Positions 38,715 through 46,763 of a DNA stretch of 64,000 nucleotides are shown piece after piece. Position 1 is the stretch's first letter. Each line of letters starts with the position of its first letter. The stretch is taken from contig NZ_RHFG01000013.1 in assembly GCF_004745485.1 (NCBI RefSeq), forward strand, positions 52,572 to 116,571, written 5' to 3'. The stretch comes from Brevibacterium sp. S22. Its GTDB lineage: Bacteria > Actinomycetota > Actinomycetes > Actinomycetales > Brevibacteriaceae. The translations under genes were made by a program, and so were the position numbers. The notes under the pieces are model-generated. The model worked only from the letters and a program-made list of their open reading frames with translations, was not told the origin of the DNA and did not search any database.

Positions 38715-39056
38715 ATGACTGACCCCGTCAACACCGGTGTTGACTTCCTCGAGGAGGAAGAGACCCCGGAGTTCAAGGCCCTCAAGCGCAAACGATTCTC
38801 GGTGGTGATCCCGCTGTCGATCGCGTTCCTCGTTTGGTACTTCCTCTACGTGATCCTCAGCACCTATGCCCATGACTTCATGTCGACGAAGGTCGTGGGG
38901 GAGATCAACATCGGACTCGTCTTCGGGCTGCTGCAGTTCGTGACGACGTTTGCGATCACCATGTTCTACGTCTCGTTCGCCAATAAGAAGCTCGATCCGC
39001 CCGCGGAAGCGATCCGTGAACGACTGCAGGCCGAAACGGAAGGAAGCCGCTCATGA
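38715..39056 (+). CDS. DUF485 membrane protein (YjcH-like)
   Basis: 113-residue protein with two transmembrane helices (VVIPLSIAFLVWYFLYVILSTY and INIGLVFGLLQFVTTFAITMFYV). DUF485 proteins are nearly always encoded directly before ActP-type acetate symporters, as here (4-nt overlap). The role is likely as an accessory or small subunit of the symporter. AGGAGAAAGA precedes the ATG. Confidence 0.88.
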   Translation: MTDPVNTGVDFLEEEETPEFKALKRKRFSVVIPLSIAFLVWYFLYVILSTYAHDFMSTKVVGEINIGLVFGLLQFVTTFAITMFYVSFANKKLDPPAEAIRERLQAETEGSRS

Positions 39057-40705
39057 GCACTCTGGCAATCGGAGACTTCGTCGCTTCGGGAGTAGACTTC
39101 CTCAGCGCCGCGACCACCGAGGTCGAGAACAACCCGGTCCTCAACATCACGATCTTCGCCGCATTCGTCGCGGTCACGATGTTTATCGTCCTGCGGGCCA
39201 GCCGCAACAACAAGTCAGCCTCGGACTACTACGCCGGCGGCCGGTCGTTCACCGGGCCGCAGAACGGCTTCGCGATCTCAGGTGACTACCTCTCCGCCGC
39301 GTCGTTCCTCGGTATCTGCGGTGCGATCGCCGTCAACGGCTACGACGGATTCCTCTATTCGATCGGCTTCCTCGTCGCTTGGCTCGTTGCGCTGCTCATC
39401 GTCGCCGAACTCATGCGCAACACCGGCAAGTTCACAATGGCCGATGTGCTGTCCTTCCGACTCAAGCAGCGTCCGGTGCGTATGGCTGCGGCCCTATCGA
39501 CGCTGGCGGTCTGCTTCTTCTACCTGCTCGCGCAGATGGCCGGAGCCGGCGGGCTCGTATCCCTGCTCATGGGCATCGACGGCAAGATCGGTCAGTCACT
39601 GGTCATCGCCGTCGTCGGTGCGCTGATGATCATCTACGTCCTCGTCGGCGGAATGAAGGGCACTACCTGGGTGCAGATCGTCAAGGCGATCCTGCTCATT
39701 GCCGGTGCCTTTGCGATGACCATCTGGGTGCTCGCGCTCAACGGCTTCAATCTCTCGACTCTGCTGGCCTCGGCCGTGGAGAACGCCGCCGAAGGTGTCG
39801 GGGAAGGCGTCCTCAACCCGGGTCTGCAGTACGGCGAGAACCCGCTGGACTTCATCTCGCTGGCACTGGCACTCGTGTTGGGCACGGCGGGGCTGCCTCA
39901 TGTGCTCATGCGCTTCTACACCGTCCCCACTGCGAAGGAAGCTCGCCGTTCAGTGGTGTGGGCGATCTGGCTCATCGGCGCGTTCTACCTCTTCACCCTC
40001 GTGCTCGGCTACGGTGCGGCCGCACTCGTCGGTGCCGAAGAGATCAAGAACGCTCCGGGCGGAGTGAACTCGGCGGCGCCGCTGTTGGCGCTCCACCTCG
40101 GCGGGCCCCTGCTCATGGGCTTCATCTCGGCGGTCGCGTTCGCCACGATTCTCGCGGTGGTGGCAGGTCTGGCGATCACAGCGGCGGCCTCGTTCGCCCA
40201 CGACATCTACGCCAACGTCATCAAGAAGGGCAAGGTGGAAGACTCCGAGGCGGAGGTCAAGATCGCTCGCCGCACGGTCGTCGTCATCGGTGCGGTCGCG
40301 ATCATCGGCGGTATCGGTGTGCAGGGCCAGAACATCGCGTTCCTCGTGGCCCTGGCCTTCGCAGTGGCCGCCAGCGCGAACCTGCCCACGATCGTGTACT
40401 CGCTGTTCTGGAAGCGCTTCACCACCCGCGGTGCGGTGTGGTCGATCTACGGCGGGCTGATCTCGGCGATGGTGCTCATCACCTTCTCGCCGGTCGTCTC
40501 CGGATCCGAGACCGCGATGATCCCCGGTGCCGATTTCGCGATCTTCCCGCTGTCGAACCCCGGCATCATCTCGATTCCACTCGGGTTCCTCCTCGGCTGG
40601 ATCGCTTCGGTCACCGACCGGACGGTCGAGAGTCCCGAACTGGCCGCAGAGATGGACGTCCGCGCGCATACCGGGTTCGGCGCCGAGGAGGCGGTCGAGC
40701 ACTGA
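39053..40705 (+). CDS. actP: cation/acetate symporter
   Basis: 550-residue sodium:solute symporter family (SSF) protein with about 13 helices. It takes up acetate and other short carboxylates. The SSF core is readable from DYYAGGRSFTGPQNGFAISGDYLSAASFLG onwards, in family register. It overlaps the DUF485 gene by 4 nt and lies opposite a RamA-like regulator. This supports acetate or propionate uptake and fits the nearby methylcitrate genes. Confidence 0.92.
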   Translation: MSTLAIGDFVASGVDFLSAATTEVENNPVLNITIFAAFVAVTMFIVLRASRNNKSASDYYAGGRSFTGPQNGFAISGDYLSAASFLGICGAIAVNGYDGFLYSIGFLVAWLVALLIVAELMRNTGKFTMADVLSFRLKQRPVRMAAALSTLAVCFFYLLAQMAGAGGLVSLLMGIDGKIGQSLVIAVVGALMIIYVLVGGMKGTTWVQIVKAILLIAGAFAMTIWVLALNGFNLSTLLASAVENAAEGVGEGVLNPGLQYGENPLDFISLALALVLGTAGLPHVLMRFYTVPTAKEARRSVVWAIWLIGAFYLFTLVLGYGAAALVGAEEIKNAPGGVNSAAPLLALHLGGPLLMGFISAVAFATILAVVAGLAITAAASFAHDIYANVIKKGKVEDSEAEVKIARRTVVVIGAVAIIGGIGVQGQNIAFLVALAFAVAASANLPTIVYSLFWKRFTTRGAVWSIYGGLISAMVLITFSPVVSGSETAMIPGADFAIFPLSNPGIISIPLGFLLGWIASVTDRTVESPELAAEMDVRAHTGFGAEEAVEH

Positions 40706-41211
40706 TCCTTCAGTGACCTGATCGTGTGGTGGGTCCGGCGGGGATCGAGTTCGAACTCCACCGGGTCGTGGTCTCCGCCGGGACGGGCTCGTCGGCGACG
40801 ATTCGCCGGCACTGTACGAGGGGGCGACTTCGGTCGCTCCCTCGTGGTGTGCAGGGGACGCTCTAGCGCGAAATCAGCGCTTGAACCAATGACTGTCTAT
40901 CGAACGTGCGCGCGGCCTGAATGTATGCGCTACGCCTGCACTTCGACCGTACAGTTGTGGACGAATCAACGAGGCTGCCTGCAATACCATCCCTGATCGC
41001 CGTGCCGTTTACGTCGACGTAGGTGCCGAAGAGTCAGCGCAGGGCCGGGCTCCATAGAGAGATGGCGACCTGCTCTGTGCTTCAGCCGGTCGCCGAGCGT
41101 TGTGGACGGTCGGCTGACTCGAGCGTCGGTGCCCTGTGGAACCGACACAAGTATCCACAGGGAGGCGACCTGCCCTTGCGCCGATGAAGGGAGCAAGGGG
41201 AGATTTGCCGC
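40706..41211. other. 506-nt intergenic region
   Basis: No convincing gene on either strand. It holds a GC-rich imperfect hairpin near 40730-40785 (possible actP terminator), the hairpin element at 40900-40946, several TTGTGGA-like motifs, and a 9-bp inverted repeat CCCTGTGGA / TCCACAGGG at 41132-41162 upstream of the next gene. Confidence 0.6.
40900..40946 (+). repeat. AATGTATGC-loop hairpin, left copy
   Basis: 47-nt element whose ends are complementary (TCGAA-c-GTGC with GCAC-TTCGA) around a core TGAATGTATGCGCTACG. It aligns with the element at 42381-42426 at roughly three quarters of positions in the same orientation. The inner stem is degraded in this copy. Confidence 0.6.
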
Positions 41212-42315
41212 ATGTACAACGTCATCCGCACCTGCGAACTCAACGCCCACGGAGTGCTGAGCCGAACCATCAAAGATGCGATCGACTGCTGCCTGCTGCG
41301 ACTGAGCAGCGGAATGTATTCGATCATCAATCGGTGTGCTCGACCGCGCCACGCAAAGATCGCCGCGCTCATCACGGACGAATCGTGGCTTGCTCAGGTG
41401 ATTGAGCAGACCGACGAACCCACGGGGAGAAAGCAATTCACGCTTCTCGACACCATTGAGAAGCTGCGTGCATCGTCGTATCCCTACTATCGGGTCGACG
41501 ACGTCGTCTGGTCGGCCTCCGCCGCATATATTCACGAGCTTCCGCTCTATCAGCCTCCGCGAGGCAAAGTGCACATCGCGCATCCAAGCGTGCGAGGCAA
41601 CAGCAGCGACATCAGGAGATCGCAGACTTCGATCCCCGGCGAAGACGTCGTTCACATCGGCAAGATGACGCTGACGACCCCGATTCGAACGGCTTTCGAT
41701 CTCATCGGCCAACTCGGCGAAGCGGAAGGATTCGCCGCCCTCGACTCGTGTCTGAGGACATCAGTGTTCGGCTCAGTCGCCGCAGCAGATGAGGCGGCTC
41801 GCTTCGGGTACCCGCCGGACACGATGATGCTGGCCGAACAGCGAATCGCGGACGAGTTCATGCCAGTGCTCAATCGTCTGGTCAAGGGGAGGCGTCGCGC
41901 TGAACGACTCCTATCGGCGGTCGGTCCGCTGTCTGAGAGCTATGCGGAGAGCCGATTCGTCTACACCCTCATGCAGCTGAAGTTGAACGGGTTCAGACAG
42001 CAGGTGAGAATCTGGGACGGAAACAGAGTCATTGCTCGAGTCGACTTTGCGCATGAGGAGTCGAAGACGATTGTATTGATCGACGGAATCACGAAATATG
42101 CGGACAACGGGTTTCGGCTCATGCAGAAGGAAGCCAAGCAATACAACCGCCTTCTCGATTTGGGGTATCGCATAGTCCGTTTGAACTTCAGCGAGGTGAC
42201 AAATCTGGAAACGACGTCGACCAAGCTCTTTCGTCAGGCGCCTCAGCTGCGAGCATACGTATCGCGCAGACGTTCGAAATCCTCGAAATCAGCGACTCCG
42301 GTGAGCAACGGGTGA
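41212..42315 (+). CDS. AbiEi-like / DUF559-type orphan protein
   Basis: 367-residue protein. The N-terminal 100 residues look like the winged-helix of AbiEi-type antitoxins (LSRTIKDAIDCCLLRLSSGMYS). The C-terminal 110 residues resemble the Vsr/DUF559 nuclease-like fold (RVDFAHEESKTIVLIDGITKY ... EAKQYNRLLDLGYRIVRLNF). The usual E-x-D-G acidic residue is replaced (VLIDG), so it may lack nuclease activity. No AbiEii toxin gene is adjacent. Base composition is visibly AT-richer than neighbours, and related hairpins lie on both sides. The ribosome binding site AAGGGGAG is strong. Function unknown. Confidence 0.65.
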   Translation: MYNVIRTCELNAHGVLSRTIKDAIDCCLLRLSSGMYSIINRCARPRHAKIAALITDESWLAQVIEQTDEPTGRKQFTLLDTIEKLRASSYPYYRVDDVVWSASAAYIHELPLYQPPRGKVHIAHPSVRGNSSDIRRSQTSIPGEDVVHIGKMTLTTPIRTAFDLIGQLGEAEGFAALDSCLRTSVFGSVAAADEAARFGYPPDTMMLAEQRIADEFMPVLNRLVKGRRRAERLLSAVGPLSESYAESRFVYTLMQLKLNGFRQQVRIWDGNRVIARVDFAHEESKTIVLIDGITKYADNGFRLMQKEAKQYNRLLDLGYRIVRLNFSEVTNLETTSTKLFRQAPQLRAYVSRRRSKSSKSATPVSNG

Positions 42316-42623
42316 CCCGGAACCGATCTCCCCGTGGCGATCGTGTTGCCACAGACGCCCATGCTTGAGCAACTGCCTAGTCGAAGTGCACGCGTAGTGA
42401 ATGTATGCACTACGTCAGCACTTTCAATGGACACTTGCTCTCGATGAGTACCGTGAGGCGTCGACCGGCCCCGCGAAAACAAACGGTGCGGGAAGAATGC
42501 GCGACATCGGAGGGGTCGGCGGATCCGAAACCGGGCCAAGGCTGTAGACTGGTTCGAGTCGCCGACCACGGCATGCCTGTACCGGCACCACCTGGGCGGA
42601 CAGTTGGCTTTGGATGGCGACGC
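42316..42623. other. 308-nt intergenic region before tRNA-Gly
   Basis: Contains the right-hand AATGTATGC hairpin (42381-42426) and otherwise nothing I can assign. A promoter for the tRNA is expected near 42530-42610; TAGACT at 42545-42550 is a plausible -10 but is distant. Confidence 0.5.
42381..42426 (+). repeat. AATGTATGC-loop hairpin, right copy
   Basis: GAAGTGC and GCACTTTC form an outer stem, CGTAGTG and CACTACG an inner 7-bp stem, with an 8-nt AATGTATG loop. It begins 66 nt after the AbiEi-like gene and matches the left copy in sequence and orientation. Confidence 0.65.
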
Positions 42624-42694
42624 GCGGGCGTAGCTTAATGGTAAAGCTTCGGCTTCCCAAGCCGATGACGCGGGTTCGATTCCCGTCGCCCGCT
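42624..42694 (+). tRNA. tRNA-Gly (anticodon CCC)
   Basis: Folds as a complete cloverleaf. The acceptor stem is GCGGGCG/CGCCCGC, the D arm GCTTAATGGTAAAGC, the anticodon stem TCGGC/GCCGA with loop TTCCCAA (anticodon CCC), and the T arm GCGGG-TTCGATT-CCCGT. CCA is not encoded (CTCTCTTT follows). Confidence 0.96.
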
Positions 42695-42770
42695 CTCTTT
42701 GTGCCCGCGAGTGCGGAAGCTGCGGATTGCGAATTTCGGGGCGTATCTGCGGCGTGCGCCGTGCGGTCTG

Positions 42771-43433
42771 CTACGGGCGGCCGGCGAAGCGTCCGAGCAG
42801 CTCGACGTGCCCCGCGACGATGAGCAGGTCCTGTTTGCCCACACGGGTCGTCGGGTCGGCGTAGGTGAAGTCCCGGCCGGGACTCTTGATGCCCACGACC
42901 GTCACGCCGTATTTGTCGCGGACACCGGACTCGCTGAGTGTGAAGCCCTGGATCTCCCGCGGGGGACGCATCTTTACAACAGCGAAATGGCCCTCATCGA
43001 ACTCGATGTACTCCATCATCCGGGAGCTGACCAGGTGGGCGACGCGGCGACCGGCATCCGACTCCGGGTAGAGCACATGGTGGGCGCCGATGCGGTGGAG
43101 GATCTTGCCGTGTGACGGTGAGATCGCCTTCGCCCACACCTGCGAAACTCCCAGGTCAACGAGGTTGGCGGTGGTGAGCACACTGTCCTCGATCGAGGTT
43201 CCGATACCGACGACGGCAGTCGAGAAGTCACCGGCACCCACCTGACGCAGAGCGTCGATGTTCGTCGAGTCAGCTTCGACGACATGCGTGAGCTTGCCGC
43301 TCCAGTCCTTGACGAGTTCGGGATTGTGTTCGATGGCCATGACCTCGCGCCCCAGCTTGGCCAGTGTGGCCGCCGTCGAGGACCCGAAACGTCCCAGTCC
43401 GATGACCAGGATGGAAGTGTGTTCGTTAGCCAA
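42771..43433 (-). CDS. ktrA: potassium uptake regulatory subunit (TrkA/KtrA, RCK)
   Basis: 220-residue cytoplasmic RCK protein. TrkA_N is a Rossmann domain with ILVIGLGRFGSSTAATLAKLG at residues 8-28, and TrkA_C follows from about residue 135. It gates the KtrB channel in response to nucleotides. I chose TTG 43433, which follows AAAGG by 7 nt and overlaps the ktrB stop by 8 nt, so the two are co-translated. Confidence 0.9.
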   Translation of the reverse strand: MANEHTSILVIGLGRFGSSTAATLAKLGREVMAIEHNPELVKDWSGKLTHVVEADSTNIDALRQVGAGDFSTAVVGIGTSIEDSVLTTANLVDLGVSQVWAKAISPSHGKILHRIGAHHVLYPESDAGRRVAHLVSSRMMEYIEFDEGHFAVVKMRPPREIQGFTLSESGVRDKYGVTVVGIKSPGRDFTYADPTTRVGKQDLLIVAGHVELLGRFAGRP

Positions 43434-44844
43434 CGACCGGCCTTTCTTCGGGGTAGCGGTACAGACGCACCGAGTCCTGCATAGACAGTGCCGCCGCAAG
43501 TGTAATCGTACCGAGCCGGCCGATGAGCATGATCACCGACAGCACGTAGAGCCCCGAGTCCGGTGACGTCGCCGATACCCCGGAGGTCAAGCCCACGGTG
43601 CCGAAGGCCGAGATCACCTCGAACAGCACCCGGTCGAGAGGCTCGGCACTGATCTGCAGCATCGCCAGAGTGCCGATGAAGACGATGAGGGCACCGGTGA
43701 GCAGGATCGAGATCGAGAGTTTGATCGTCGAGGAGGTCAGCCGCCGACCGAACACGTGCACGTCCTGCAGACCCCTGGCCTCGGCGAACGCGGCGAGGAC
43801 GAGCACAGCCACAGTCGTGACCTTGATTCCGCCGGCCGTCGACGACGAACCCCCGCCGATGAACATCATGAGGTCCATGAGCAGGTGCGAAGCCTGGCTC
43901 ATATCCGCGACCTCCATCGTCGCGAACCCGCCGGAACGGGGCATCACCGCCATGAACAGGACCTCGACGAAGGTGTGACCGGCGTTCTTATCACCCAGAG
44001 TCGCCGGGTTCGCCGACTCGAACAGCGCCAACAGCAGCAGTCCGATCGCCAGGACAGTCGTCGTGGTCGTCAGTGTCAGCTTCGTATGCAGGTCCCACCG
44101 GCTGGGTCGGTTCCAGAACATCGCGACCATGAGCACGACCGGGAAGCCCAGAGACCCGACGAACACCCCGGCCATGAGCAGGGTCAGAATCCACGGGTCC
44201 GAGGCGAAGTAGGCAGCCCCGCCTTCGTGGATGGTGAACCCGGCATTGTTGAACGCCGAGATCGAGTAGAACACCGAATACCAGACGGAATCGCCGAGGG
44301 ATTCCCCACGGATGAGGAATCGTGGGAACAGCAGCACCGCGAGAATCGATTCGGCGGTGAAGATGGTGATGACTACGGTCTTGAGCAGCGAGCCGACCTG
44401 CCCCAGATTGAGCGCAGAGGTGGCCTGCTGAGCGATCAGACGCTGCCGCACTCCTAGCCGGCGCGAGACCGCCATTCCCAGCACCGAGGCGAGGGTGAGG
44501 ATTCCGAGTCCGCCGACCTGGATTCCGGCGGTGATGACCGAGATCCCGAAGTCCGACCAGTACTCCTCCGTGACGACAGGGGTCAGTCCGGTCACGCACA
44601 CCGCCGAGACCGCGACGAACACAGAGTTCGCGATGTGCGTGGCCTGATCCACCGAACCGGGATGGCGCATGCTCGCCGGCAGGATCAGCAGGATCGCGAA
44701 CGCCGCGACGACGGCGACGAAGGAACCGATCGCCAAACGCGCCGGTGATGCCACAGCGAGGTCGTCGACGAAGTCACGGACCCACCGACCCGGCTTGAGC
44801 AGCCGGTCGTAGCGCGGCGAGGAATTCTTGGACACAAGCACCAT
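43426..44844 (-). CDS. ktrB: potassium transporter membrane subunit (TrkH/KtrB)
   Basis: 472-residue membrane protein with the four M1-P-M2 repeats of the TrkH/KtrB family. Selectivity-filter segments include VCVTGLTPV, NNAGFTI and the terminal GTVGLTSGVSA. It forms the Na-dependent or H-coupled K uptake channel with the downstream RCK protein. ATG 44844 is used; the divergent acuC-like gene starts 60 bp away, so their promoters overlap. Confidence 0.92.
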   Translation of the reverse strand: MVLVSKNSSPRYDRLLKPGRWVRDFVDDLAVASPARLAIGSFVAVVAAFAILLILPASMRHPGSVDQATHIANSVFVAVSAVCVTGLTPVVTEEYWSDFGISVITAGIQVGGLGILTLASVLGMAVSRRLGVRQRLIAQQATSALNLGQVGSLLKTVVITIFTAESILAVLLFPRFLIRGESLGDSVWYSVFYSISAFNNAGFTIHEGGAAYFASDPWILTLLMAGVFVGSLGFPVVLMVAMFWNRPSRWDLHTKLTLTTTTTVLAIGLLLLALFESANPATLGDKNAGHTFVEVLFMAVMPRSGGFATMEVADMSQASHLLMDLMMFIGGGSSSTAGGIKVTTVAVLVLAAFAEARGLQDVHVFGRRLTSSTIKLSISILLTGALIVFIGTLAMLQISAEPLDRVLFEVISAFGTVGLTSGVSATSPDSGLYVLSVIMLIGRLGTITLAAALSMQDSVRLYRYPEERPVVG

Positions 44845-44903
44845 GGTAGAGCCGGGGACCCCGGAATCGGCGCAAGTGAGCTGTGCCATATAGCATGGTG
44901 GGC

Positions 44904-46100
44904 ATGGCCGAAAATGATGTGTATGTCGTTTGGGACGACGAGGTGACCGGTTACAACTTCGGCCCCAGCCACCCCATGCACCCCCTCAGGCTCGACCTGA
45001 CAGCGAAGCTCGCTGCCGATTTCGGACTCTTTGACGCGGACAACGTCCACGTCAATCCCATCGGTGAGATCGATGAGGCCAAGCTCGCCCGCCTCCACGA
45101 CCCCGACTTCATCGCAGCGGTCAAGCAGGCCGGCACCGAAGAGGGCCTTGAAGAGCAGGACGCGAACAGATACGGAATCGGCACCGAGGATGTTCCCGGG
45201 TTCGAGAATATGCACACCGCCTCGGCGCTGCTGTTCCAAGGCAGCATCAACGCTGCGAATGCGATCATCTCCGGGGACTACCTGCGCGCAGTCAACTTCT
45301 GTGGTGGAATGCACCATGCGATGCCGGGCAAGGCCAGCGGGTTCTGCGTCTACAACGATGCGGCCGGAGCGATCACCGAATTCCTCGACGCCGGATACGA
45401 ACGCATCGTCTACCTCGACACCGACGCCCACCACGGCGACGGCGTGGAGACGTTCTTCTGGCACGACCCGCGAGTGCTCACGATCTCGATCCACGAATCG
45501 GGCAAGTTCCTCTTCCCCGGGACCGGGTATCCTGCCGATATCGGGGGACTCAAGGCAGCCGCCTCGGCGGTGAATATCGCTCTGCCCCCGCGCACCGGGG
45601 ACGCGGACTGGCTGCGTGCCTTCGATGCCACGGTCCCACAGGTGGTCGCCGCATTCGAACCCCAGGTCATCGTCTCCCAGCACGGCTGCGACGGGCACCG
45701 CGAGGATCCGTTGACCCATATGCGACTGAGCGTGGACGCCATGCGCATCGCCGCCGAACGCATCCGCGACCTCGCCGTCGAGCACGCCGGGGGACGCTGG
45801 CTGTCCGTCGGGGGAGGGGGATACGCGATCATCGACGTCGTGCCCCGCGCCTGGACGAATCTCCTGGCCGTCGCGGCGGACCGCGATATCGATCCCGGTG
45901 CCCGGATCCCCGGACGGTGGGCCGCCTATGCGCAGACGAAGACCGGACGGGAGGCGCCGCTGTCGATGACCGACGGATTCGACGGCTCCTTCCAACCCTG
46001 GTCGAAGGGATTCGACCCCGAAGCCGAACTCGACCGGGCCGTGATGGGCACCCGGAAGAACATCTTTCCCTTCTACGCCCTCGACCCCTATTTCGACTGA
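44904..46100 (+). CDS. acuC: AcuC-type histone deacetylase family protein
   Basis: 398-residue arginase/deacetylase-fold enzyme. Zinc ligands and active-site His pairs are readable in GGMHHAMPGKASGFCVYNDAA and YLDTDAHHGDGVETFF, with the third Asp region in SQHGCDGHREDPL. AcuC homologues deacetylate acetyl-CoA synthetase and switch it on for acetate use, which fits actP nearby; this is inference. TAGCAT (44891-44896) ends 7 nt before the ATG, consistent with leaderless transcription. Confidence 0.88.
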   Translation: MAENDVYVVWDDEVTGYNFGPSHPMHPLRLDLTAKLAADFGLFDADNVHVNPIGEIDEAKLARLHDPDFIAAVKQAGTEEGLEEQDANRYGIGTEDVPGFENMHTASALLFQGSINAANAIISGDYLRAVNFCGGMHHAMPGKASGFCVYNDAAGAITEFLDAGYERIVYLDTDAHHGDGVETFFWHDPRVLTISIHESGKFLFPGTGYPADIGGLKAAASAVNIALPPRTGDADWLRAFDATVPQVVAAFEPQVIVSQHGCDGHREDPLTHMRLSVDAMRIAAERIRDLAVEHAGGRWLSVGGGGYAIIDVVPRAWTNLLAVAADRDIDPGARIPGRWAAYAQTKTGREAPLSMTDGFDGSFQPWSKGFDPEAELDRAVMGTRKNIFPFYALDPYFD

Positions 46101-46221
46101 GCGACATCGGGCGCCTGCGCCCGAACCGAACCCGGCCCTGCCCCGCACGCCACCTGAGCAGGATGCGATCCCCGCCGCAGCGCGGATCGACGGGGACGCC
46201 GCTGTGGATCTGGACACAGTT

Positions 46222-46251
46222 TTGGGAAAGCAGGCGGCCAAGCGATAGAAT
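46222..46251 (+). promoter_or_regulatory. promoter for the bS22/glutaredoxin/heme region
   Basis: TTGGGA (46222-46227) and TAGAAT (46246-46251) with an 18-nt spacer lie 69 nt before the bS22 start, in the gap after acuC. Confidence 0.5.
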
Positions 46252-46319
46252 TGCACGGTTAGTTCAATGGGTGGGCACCTGATGTTCACCCTCCACCGAC
46301 AAGCACAAGGGGTACCCGA

Positions 46320-46418
46320 GTGGGCTCAGTCATCAAGAAGCGCCGCAAGCGTATGTCGAAGAAGAAGCACCGCAAGCAGCTTCGCAAGACACGTCACCAG
46401 CGTCGCAACAAGAAGTAA
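46320..46418 (+). CDS. small ribosomal protein bS22 (AURKAIP1/COX24 domain)
   Basis: A 32-residue, extremely basic protein starting with GTG: MGSVIKKRRKRMSKKKHRKQ is followed by LRKTRHQRRNKK and TAA. This matches the actinobacterial bS22/Cox24-like ribosomal protein described in mycobacterial 30S structures. It is short enough to be missed by gene finders. AAGGGG lies 9 nt upstream of the GTG. A terminator follows at 46437. Confidence 0.92.
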   Translation: MGSVIKKRRKRMSKKKHRKQLRKTRHQRRNKK

Positions 46419-46436
46419 GACCCGACGGTCCTACGC

Positions 46437-46469
46437 CCCCGCTCGAGTGATTTCTCGGCGGGGTTTGTT
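46437..46469 (+). terminator. intrinsic terminator after bS22
   Basis: CCCCGC-t-CGAG pairs with CTCGGCGGGG (one bulge) around a 6-nt loop and is followed by TTTGTT, 18 nt past the bS22 stop. Confidence 0.75.
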
Positions 46470-46490
46470 GCACCCGATGAGGAGTGAGCC

Positions 46491-46736
46491 ATGGTCGATC
46501 TGACCTTCCTCACGCGCGTCGACTGCCATCTGTGCGCCGCGGCGCTGCAGACCGTCACCGAGGTGGCCGAGGGCAGAGACGTGACCGTGACCGAGATCGA
46601 CATCGACAGCGATGACGATCTGGCCGCACAGTACGGATGGGATGTTCCGGTCGTTCTCCTCAACGGGCGACAACACAGTTTTCATCGAGTCGATAAGGAT
46701 CGGCTGTCCAAGGCGCTCGACGCCTTGGGCGCATGA
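46491..46736 (+). CDS. glutaredoxin-family protein
   Basis: 81-residue thioredoxin-fold protein with an N-terminal CHLC active site (FLTRVDCHLCAAALQTV, Cys at about 11 and 14) and the cis-Pro region YGWDVPVVLLNGRQHSF. This DUF836-like group often lies upstream of rex and hemA in actinobacteria, as here. The exact redox partner is unknown. GAGGAG precedes the ATG. Confidence 0.85.
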   Translation: MVDLTFLTRVDCHLCAAALQTVTEVAEGRDVTVTEIDIDSDDDLAAQYGWDVPVVLLNGRQHSFHRVDKDRLSKALDALGA

Positions 46737-46763
46737 GATCGATTGAAGGAGTGAGGCGGATTC

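Noticed and set aside
40955..41162. Cluster of TTGTGGA/TATCCACA motifs resembling DnaA boxes
   Set aside because: Only four imperfect matches, no dnaA, dnaN or gidA nearby, no AT-rich unwinding region; a replication origin is not supported.
44685..46289. 534-codon minus-strand open frame opposite acuC
   Set aside because: Its end is simply ktrB sequence in another frame and the rest is antisense to acuC.
46246..46300. tRNA-like stretch (GGTTAGTTCAATGGG) before bS22
   Set aside because: It does not fold into a cloverleaf and lacks matching acceptor and T arms.
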